Shown here one piece after another: positions 57,383 through 64,000 of a stretch of DNA of 64,000 nt (positions within the stretch are counted from its first letter, which is position 1; every line of letters starts with the position of its first letter). The position numbers and the translations under genes are program-made. A model generated the notes under the pieces. The model ran no database searches, was not told the DNA's origin, and was given only the letters and a program-made list of their open reading frames with translations. Origin of the DNA: Odontesthes bonariensis. Taxonomy: Eukaryota > Chordata > Actinopteri > Atheriniformes > Atherinopsidae. Location of the stretch: positions 34,215,711 through 34,279,710 of the forward strand of contig NC_134507.1 of the NCBI RefSeq assembly GCF_027942865.1. The letters are read 5' to 3'.

Positions 57383-57411
57383 TTAAAGCACAATAGTAGA
57401 GTGGTACAGGG

Positions 57412-58036
57412 TAGGGTTGTCAAAGAATATTCTAAATTCAAATAGGTTTTAAAAACAGACAAAGTTGAAAATTAATATTCAAATGTGGAAAAACATCTGT
57501 GCAGCCGCTGTCTGCCTTGAGTCGGCACACTGCATGACGGGGTCAGGGACAGGTCACAGGAGTCACTGTCTGGCACAGCGTCACTGCTGAAAGTTGACTT
57601 ATGTAAAGATGGCAGAAAGTTCAGGGCCCAACTCGACTGCAGGCACAGAGAAAGTGATTTTAACCCCCAAAAATGTGAAAAGTTCTTTCTGGAAATACTT
57701 CTGAATTTGGTCTGTTGACAGAAATTGTGGAGCCTCGAGACAAAGTTGTATGGAAGCTACGGTTAGCTTATCATTCGACCACCAGCATGAGGATATTGAA
57801 AATATGCACCCAAATGAACATGGTATAATATTAAACTCAAATACATTGTCAAATATGTTTAAACTACCTATACAAGTAGTCATGTCTCGTAGTTTGTCTT
57901 GCTATTGACACAATGCTGTTGTCGCCTGGCTGATTGAAAGCCCCCAGATGCGTATATGCGTCAGACATGATGCGCAAATACAGATGTTTTTTTTTTTAGA
58001 GGGAATATTTGAACATAAGCAATTTTGACAGTCCTA
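57412..58036 (+). mobile_element. hAT element relic with BED-finger start
   Basis: Ends tagggttgtcaaa and ttttgacagtccta are inverted. From 57609 it encodes MAESSGPNSTAGTEK, then LTPKNVKSSFWKYF and stop, and later HPNEHG in another frame, which are pieces of a ZBED-type BED zinc finger at the start of a hAT transposase. The core is deleted. Confidence 0.65.
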
Positions 58037-58039
58037 GTA

Positions 58040-58715
58040 CAGTGGAAACCGCTTATAGTGGTCACGGATATAGTAATCAACCGCTTACATAGATCAAAAG
58101 GCTTGGGACAGAATCATTTCAATGCAAATGCTGTTTAAATAATTCGTTTATAGTAATCAAGAAATCCGCTTATGTTCATTTTTGGCCATTTTATGAATGT
58201 AAACATGTGCAAAAATCATTTTAAAACTACGTGTAGCTATTTTATTTTTTACTCCCTTGATTCCTTTCTGGACGTCTGCTTCTGCCTCGCTAGCTAACGT
58301 AACGAGTTGACACCGGGCGCACGAATCATGGCTGGAAAAAGGAAGTCATTTTCTCTGAATGAAAACCGTAGTCTCCTCAAGGCGTATGACAAATTACCAA
58401 AAACGAGCCAATGAGATGCTGCGGCAAAGCCTCAGGTGCTTTTCCCGGGCGCCGTCGTTAGCATTCATGACGGTCTCTCGTTGCTTAGACAACACAAGGT
58501 AGCCTGGGGAATGCCAAGCGTCGCCGCAGCATCTCGGCTTGCTGCCCAGTGTCAACTCGTTACGTTAGCTAGCGAGGCAGAAGCAGACGTCCAGAAAGGA
58601 ATCAAGGGAGTAAAAAAATAAAATAGGAAAAAAAACAAATTCGGTTTTAGTTATCAACTGCTTATTGTGTTCAAATTGGCTCTGGACCAACGTGATCACT
58701 AAGCAGTTTCCACTG
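58040..58715 (+). mobile_element. Tigger/pogo-type element with internal fold-back
   Basis: Ends cagtggaaaccgcttatagt and aagcagtttccactg, flanked by TA. From 58329 it encodes MAGKRKSFSLNENRSLLKAY then DKLPKTSQ and stop, the CENP-B-type HTH start of a Tigger transposase. About 60 bp upstream of that (from about 58250) are repeated in inverted orientation at about 58550-58612. No catalytic domain. Confidence 0.8.
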
Positions 58716-58772
58716 TATATGGATATCCAGAGACAAAAGTAGAAATCATGTTCATTATCCACTGGCTTGCGA

Positions 58773-60436
58773 TTACTTTAGCATTCCATCTGCAGGGAAT
58801 GGGGGAAAAAACCCAGACAAGGTCATATGACAAGACTGCCGAAGACATAGCACTGGCTTAACTGCAGAAGAATATAGGAGTATCCAGCCAAGTATTTCAA
58901 GCACAATGTTTGGCAAGCCTTCAGGTTGGATCAAAGTTGTACCAATTTGAAGCATGCGCTGCATAGAAGGGGTTGTGTCTGGCTGCCATCTACAGGTGTA
59001 GAGAAATGGCTGTAAAGGATGCTGTAGCTGATCGCTATAGTCAATTGAGCAACTATTTAACACCTTCATAGCAATTCCTCTCAAGATGCAGAGCTTTGAG
59101 AAGCCATGTTTGAATCCATGCTGCTGGCTGAAGGTGCTGTAGGTTCCAGAGGGGTACAAGCCATACAAAAGCCTGTAGTCAAAGTCAGGAGATCCACCCA
59201 CACCAAAGCGTGGCACCAGTACGGTTGCGGATCCCGGTCCAGACCCTTGGCGGTCATCCGGGTAGCCGAATTCCTCCGTCTGCTGCTGGTAATTCCCGAG
59301 TTCAGCTTCCTTCGTGACACTGGAGGTCTCCCCTGACTGGAGGACAGGGCCAGGTGGTGACAGAGGTGCTGCAGGGAGAACGTCAGTGAGGCTGAGGGCT
59401 TGGGCTGACGCATCCTCAAAGACTGAGGGGGCAATAGCCCACTGGGTTTCTGTGTGGAGACATTTCACAATTAGTCCTTTTCACAGCAGAAGCTCTGATA
59501 GCACAGAGTCTTGACATCGAAACACGGCAGGTTTCTGCTTCATAATAGAGCTCGGCAAGATTGAAAACACCTTTAGGCTTCCAAACATATTTTTGGCCAT
59601 CTACACTCCAAGCAGAAGATTTACCTTGTGGTCCAGGTTGGGCAGCTCCAGGTTGCAGAGCGCCAGCGCCAGATCCTACGTCAACAGGCACATAAGTGAC
59701 AGTAGAGTATCCTGTTGCAGGCAGGCCAGAGCTCAAGCTGCTCAATGCTGGACCCGTCTGAACAGCCTGTGGGACACCAGAAGCTTGCACAGCCATTTGC
59801 ACGGGCACAACGGAGCCAGAGCTGCTGAATCTTGGGTCTGCCTGAAGAGCACCTTGGACAAGGCCAGGAGCTTGGACAAAACCGGGAGCTTGGACAAGGC
59901 CAGGAGCTTGGACAAAACCGGGAGCTTGGACAAGGCCAGGAGCTTGGACAAAACCGGGAGCTTGGACAACCAGTTGCGTTGGCACAAGTGAGCCATAGCT
60001 GCTGAGTCCTGGGTCTGCCTGAAGAACAGGTTGACTTACACCAGAGACCAGCACAGGTGTCGCCATATAAGTGTTACTGGAAGCAGTGTTGGGCACGGTC
60101 ACCGGGCGGCCAGCGGCTGCTCCCTGGTAAGAGCCAAAATGACCTGCAGCTCTTGTGCCGCTGCTGCCCTGGCCTGCTGATTTTGAACCTGGGTGTATGA
60201 GAACAAGTTTAGCAGAAGCTGATTCAAGCAAGCATGTAATGTTTTACCACAACAGATGATAGCACACCTTTAGTGGGAAAACCCCATGTAGCAGCAGTCA
60301 ACAAGGCAAAGAGGGAAACCCTGAAATTATGTACAACAAAGAGTAAGAATGCAGTATTAACCAATGTTTCCAATCAATCAAAAACTGTAAAAGGCAGCTT
60401 GTGCTTATACCTCAGGAAGAACCCAGCAGCTGTCAT
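58773..60436 (-). CDS. Secreted low-complexity protein, gene 3 (about 457 aa as modelled)
   Basis: Inferred exons on minus: 60436-60411 (26 nt, phase 2), 60320-60268 (53 nt, phase 1), 60188-59571 (phase 1) and 59449-58773. Splice sites are good (ctgag|gtataag, tttcag|ggtttc, aaag|gtgtgc, acccag|gttc, aaag|gtgttt, cacacag|aaac). The start MTAAGFFLRVSLFALLTAAT is a signal peptide. The mature part has a 12-residue repeat (QAPGFVQAPGLV, 36 bp, about three copies), is rich in P, G, S, V and Q, and ends with GSPDFDYRLLYGLYP. The last 100 residues look less protein-like, so the true end may lie earlier. Tiny first exon, signal exon and phases match genes 1 and 2. Function unknown. Confidence 0.65.
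59865..59975 (-). repeat. 36-bp coding minisatellite of gene 3
   Basis: About three copies of a 36-bp unit containing aaaaccgggagcttggacaa encode alternating QAPGFV and QAPGLV. Confidence 0.85.
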
Positions 60437-60476
60437 GGTGAAAACAAGCTATGAGAGGAAACAGCAAGGGTGAAGG

Positions 60477-60484
60477 TTTATAAA
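60477..60484 (-). promoter_or_regulatory. TATA box of gene 3
   Basis: TTTATAAA in both readings, about 40 bp upstream of the ATG on the minus strand, implying a very short 5' UTR. Confidence 0.55.
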
Positions 60485-60489
60485 TAATG

Positions 60490-61245
60490 CCACAGAGCAG
60501 CCCAGACCAATCAAAGCTTAACGTGCTAACAACAGACAGCTGCTTGTGAGGGACTATCAGGACAGGTGGATGCTGGAGGCTCATCTGGTTGGTCTGGTAT
60601 CAGCCTCATTGTCTCCTCTCACCTCCACCCTCCTGTCTATGATAAAGGAACTTAGTCACTGCCAAATATTTTACTGTCGTAAAATAGCTCTACCCAAATT
60701 TGTCGTAATTCTCAGATTTTCTATTTCAGTTAAACGTAGAAGCTGGAAATAACTTCCTAGATGTTGAGTTTTCACACCGACCCACTCACACATTTAACAA
60801 GTTAACTGAGGCCTGTAGAGTCTGAGATGTAGCTCTTATTGGACCTTTAAAGGAGACATGTTTTGCCCTTTTTGGTACAATTTCCCGAGGTCTTACTGAA
60901 ATGTATGAGACAGGTCAGGAGCTCCTGGTCTTATTGGCCAAGTTTTTCCCCCTAAAGTGTATTTTATTTCCTAAACATGATGCTTTTCTAACTTTAACCC
61001 AGTACTTTTAATGTTTTACACCTTTCGACCAAGTAGTTTTGGAAAAAAAGGTGAAAAACGAATGAAGGAAACAACGGTCTCACAGCAGTTCAAAGACTGG
61101 TCTCAAACACAAGTCCCGTGTTTAGGAGATGGTTGACTATCCTCTGCATCCTTTTTAATCTCCTGACTTGGTCAGTATTACTTGTTGATAATCCAGCGGT
61201 GCAGGATGATGTTTCCTGTTAGTTTTGGCAGAACTGGTGCTCAGC
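60490..61245. other. Unassigned sequence with a possible TTAA-element end
   Basis: ctttaaaggagacatgtttt near 60846 resembles the start of a common fish TTAA MITE, but no matching right end was found. Confidence 0.4.
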
Positions 61246-61249
61246 TGCT

Positions 61250-61620
61250 GGCACAGAGGAATAACTGGCCCAGCAAAGAGCCTCCAACAAATAACCAACC
61301 GGATGATCCAGAACTTCCTGCAGCTAAACAAAGATAAAACAGAGGTCATTGTCAGCTGTTAAAAATCTGAGCTCAGCTTCAGGCTGTGATGTTAAAAACC
61401 ACAAACCAAGCAGGAATCTGGGTGTTATTATGGACTCAGAGCTGAACTTCAGCAGCCAGATCAGCTCAGTTAGGAAGTCAGCCGACTATCACCTGGAGAA
61501 TACTTCCAGGATTAAAGAACTTCCTTCCCTGGTTACCTGTCAGATTTTATAAATCATTTTAAAAGCTTTGAATAGTTGGACGGTTGCCTCTGTCTATGAT
61601 CTGTGAACTCCTTACTCCCC
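61250..61620 (+). pseudogene. L2-like LINE RT fragment
   Basis: LNKDKTEVIVS, then CDVKNHKPSRNLGVIMDSEL and NFSSQISSVRKSADYHLENT are the post-catalytic region of L2-type RTs. It has in-frame stops. Confidence 0.7.
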
Positions 61621-61624
61621 TGAT

Positions 61625-62270
61625 TGCTGCTCACACGGCCCACTGTTTAATATAACTGACCTGTTCATTAGATGGAAATGAATCCCTGCATACTCCTAAA
61701 AATCACTTTATTTTGAGGCTTTTTCTTCAAATTAAAACCCCACTTTCATAATTACTCGGGTAAAATGCAAATAAAACCAGAAAGATATGATCTTAGAACT
61801 ATTAAAAAGTTCTATCTAATTAGAAATAGTGCCAGTTCGGTGCCATCTGTTGGTTTCCTTAGCTAGGAAATAGTTTTTCAATTGCTCTGTATGAATTAAT
61901 TGGATTCATTCTGAATTAATTGGATCATAATTTCAATGAATTGAACTCCAATTGGCCTGAATTGGACTTTATTACTGAAGTGCCCTGAGATGACATTTGT
62001 TGTAATTGTAATAGTTTATTTTGGCAACATTTTAAACAAACTGACATTATTCTGTCTTGGAAAACACTGCTGGTGGAAAACATGATACTGGCTGCTGAAA
62101 AACTGGCAGAAGTGGACCTTCCAACGTGACAGTGACAGGAAGTAATCAGCTGAAGTCGTCCAGAGATTAACGGAGAACACAAATCAACATTCTGGAATCC
62201 GGACTTCAGTTCCATCCAGAATCTGTGGTTGGAACCACAGACCAGAAGAGACAGAACAGAAGCCTTCACA
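61625..62270. other. Unassigned sequence
   Basis: No gene recognised. Confidence 0.5.
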
Positions 62271-62276
62271 AAGTTG

Positions 62277-62349
62277 TGATGTCATCACTGTGGTGACATC
62301 ACAATCGATGTCTCTCTGATCTTGTTTGACATCACAAAGTTTATAAAGG
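62277..62349 (+). promoter_or_regulatory. Promoter-like cluster: three CRE-like boxes and a TATA box
   Basis: TGATGTCA (62277-62284), TGACATCA (62294-62301) and TGACATCA (62327-62334) are one-base variants of the CRE palindrome, bound by CREB/CREM/ATF proteins. TATAAAGG follows at 62342-62349, about 104 bp before the ATG at 62453. CRE plus TATA or compact promoters are common in testis-expressed genes; that use here is inference. Confidence 0.6.
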
Positions 62350-62452
62350 CCAGACATTTTCACTGCTTTTTCACAGTTGGTCAGGAGTTTATCTGAAGAA
62401 ACACGTCCAGTGTTCAACCAAGAAATCATCTCCTCCACTTCAGTGGTGTGAC

Positions 62453-63244
62453 ATGGCAGACGACGATTTGCCCGAGGGTTTCTACACGTGTCCCATTACT
62501 TTTGGCAGTAAGGAAAGTTATGAGGAGCCCCCCAACCTGTTGGAAAAAGAACAATCCCAGGTCTCTGCTGCAGCTGGGACTCCTCACTCAGAGGATGTCC
62601 AGCTCCTGCAGGATCATCTCCAGGCCTCCGTAGTTCCTCGCGTCAAGTGGAAGTTTCCAGTTTCACAAACCGAGGGGATTCCCTCTAACGCCTCTGCTGC
62701 CGACCGAGATTATGGATCAGAGAAATGACAGAACTCTTACCCACAGAAGAATGACTAGATCAGCTATTTATAGCATGGGATGGATATTCTCAGGACAAAG
62801 CTGCTGAAGAAACATTTCTTTCTGACAGGAGAAACAGACAGAAGAGTGGCAGCAGAGAGCGGCTGCTCCATGACTGAGGAAAAACTAAAGAAGGTGGAAA
62901 ACTGTTTGACGTGTGAGCGTCATCTCCGTCAAAAGTGTGAGCAGGAGCTCAAGCAGTGCAACCGAGTCCCTGCAGGATTGTGTGAAACTCTGAAAGCAGC
63001 AGAAACTGAATATCAGTCAGTTCTGAAAGAGGCAGAGAGCTGGAAAGAGCAACTGAAAGAAAAGACTGCCGCCGATATTAATCTGGCCTCCAGACTAACA
63101 GCACAGGAGGAGGCAACAAAGACACAAGAAAAGAAGGTGGCAGATCTCATGAAGGCTTTATTTCTATCCGTCATCATCGAGCCAGAAGAGAACAAAGTGC
63201 TGTCAGTGTTCAGCTCTCAGACAGTTCACCTTCAGTTCCACTGA
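62453..63244 (+). pseudogene. Unknown gene or decayed gene, coiled-coil C-terminal part
   Basis: The first frame (62453-62728, 91 codons) starts MADDDLPEGFYTCPITFG and is acidic. The second (62780-63244, same phase) is rich in E, K and Q and likely coiled-coil, with SMTEEKLKKVENCLTCERHL. Between them lie three stops in that frame, while another frame reads well across the gap (ELLPTEE and LDQLFIAWDGYSQDKAAEET), so a frameshift is more likely than an intron; no good donor is visible. It may be an intronless decayed gene or retrocopy. No family recognised. Confidence 0.45.
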
Positions 63245-64000
63245 CACACTGATGCTGGGAATTCATTTTTATCAGTGCTGCAGTCTGTCCTTCACTCACA
63301 TGGTGGGGACATGAGATTTCCTCTGACTCACAAACACAACTACATTGCTGTCACTGTGCTGCTTATTGGGCTGTGAATGTTGTCAGAACAGCTTTTCAGC
63401 AACAAGCTGCAGATGTGGCTGTTGTGCTGCTTCTGATTCACAGTCAGTGTGGACAATATGGAAAGTGGAGCTCAGGAGGAGCAGCTGAAGCTTCTGCTTC
63501 TTCCATCATTACTTAGAGAGATGACACTGGAATGACACTGAGATGCTTTGGGATTCAGAGCTTTTATTGATTCTTTAAGGCTGGCAGCTTCATGACACTT
63601 TCTCCAGTCTGACCCTCACTGGGAACACAATCAGACATACTGGGACATGTGGGAAAGGATCACAGTGTTCATACTGTACATATCTGAGAACATCCACAGG
63701 AAGACACTTTATCATTTACATGTTGATTCTGCCTTTCAAAGTCAGATTCTTACTAGAATCCATGTTATACACTGTATGCTGACACGTAGAAATAATCCTA
63801 TGCTGCTTGTAAGCAGCTCTTAATAGAAACCAGCATGACTACACTGTTATTACTGTATTATGTTGATGCATGAAAACAGCTGAATGATTGTGCTGTAAAC
63901 ACTGAGAACAAGCTGCAGATGTGGCTGTTGTGTTACTTTTGCTTCACAGTCAGTGGAGACAACATACAAAACAGCTTCAAAGATACTTCCAGGTGAGGCG
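63245..64000. other. Unassigned sequence with a direct repeat
   Basis: 63401-63459 and 63906-63963 are related copies of about 58 bp (aacaagctgcagatgtggct at the start of each). Both contain acceptor-like ttcacag. No gene model could be built. Confidence 0.5.

Noticed and set aside
59593-59996. Repetitive frames (DKARSLDKTGSL, SKLPVLSKLLAL) over gene 3
   Set aside because: They are shadow frames of the QAPGFV/QAPGLV repeat on the minus strand.
48313-60436. Secreted gene cluster as SCPP (tooth and scale mineralisation) genes
   Set aside because: SCPP genes use phase 0 introns throughout; these use phases 2 and 1.

Overview
The window looks like a teleost fish chromosome. It carries vertebrate-type U1 snRNA genes and vertebrate tRNA genes. 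It also carries fish-typical elements: Tx1-clade and Rex1/CR1-like LINEs, a Gmr1-type Gypsy element, a Helitron, PIF/Harbinger, hAT, Tc1 and Tigger relics, and TTAA-site MITEs. No species is claimed.

Region 1 (1-19363) is a tandem array of a 712-bp unit. Each unit holds one 164-nt U1 snRNA gene on the minus strand, and 27 genes are visible. Fifteen are identical; the variant copies lie mostly toward the two ends. From about 7.6 kb onward the units form a higher-order repeat of seven units (4984 bp), with one out-of-register exchange. A 5' fragment of U5 snRNA sits at the left edge.

Region 2 (19364-31174) is a nest of elements. A 5'-truncated Tx1-clade LINE on the minus strand starts exactly where the U1 array stops. 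Into it have gone a hAT MITE with a perfect 8-bp target duplication, a whole-length but broken Gmr1-type LTR element (itself carrying a Harbinger-like MITE in its 3' LTR), and a second hAT MITE. A perfect 26-bp hairpin lies at the 5' end.

Region 3 (31175-46760) is repeat-rich. It holds a Tc1 relic, a Helitron helicase fragment, a LINE ORF1 with an SGNH esterase domain, a duplicated unit with two tRNA-Pro genes (one copy split by a TTAA MITE whose empty site is preserved in the other copy), Harbinger and hAT relics, a LINE with a long intact reverse transcriptase, and a tRNA-Lys gene.

Region 4 (48.2-60.5 kb) holds the best candidate host protein genes. Three small genes for secreted, low-complexity proteins (two on plus, one on minus) share one architecture: a tiny first coding exon ending in phase 2, a 53-59 nt signal-peptide exon ending in phase 1, then a long exon for the mature protein. 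One appears to use a GC-AG intron. I do not recognise the family. hAT, Tigger, L2 and TTAA elements lie among the genes.

Region 5 (61-64 kb) has an L2 relic and a possibly decayed gene behind a promoter-like cluster of three CRE-like boxes and a TATA box.
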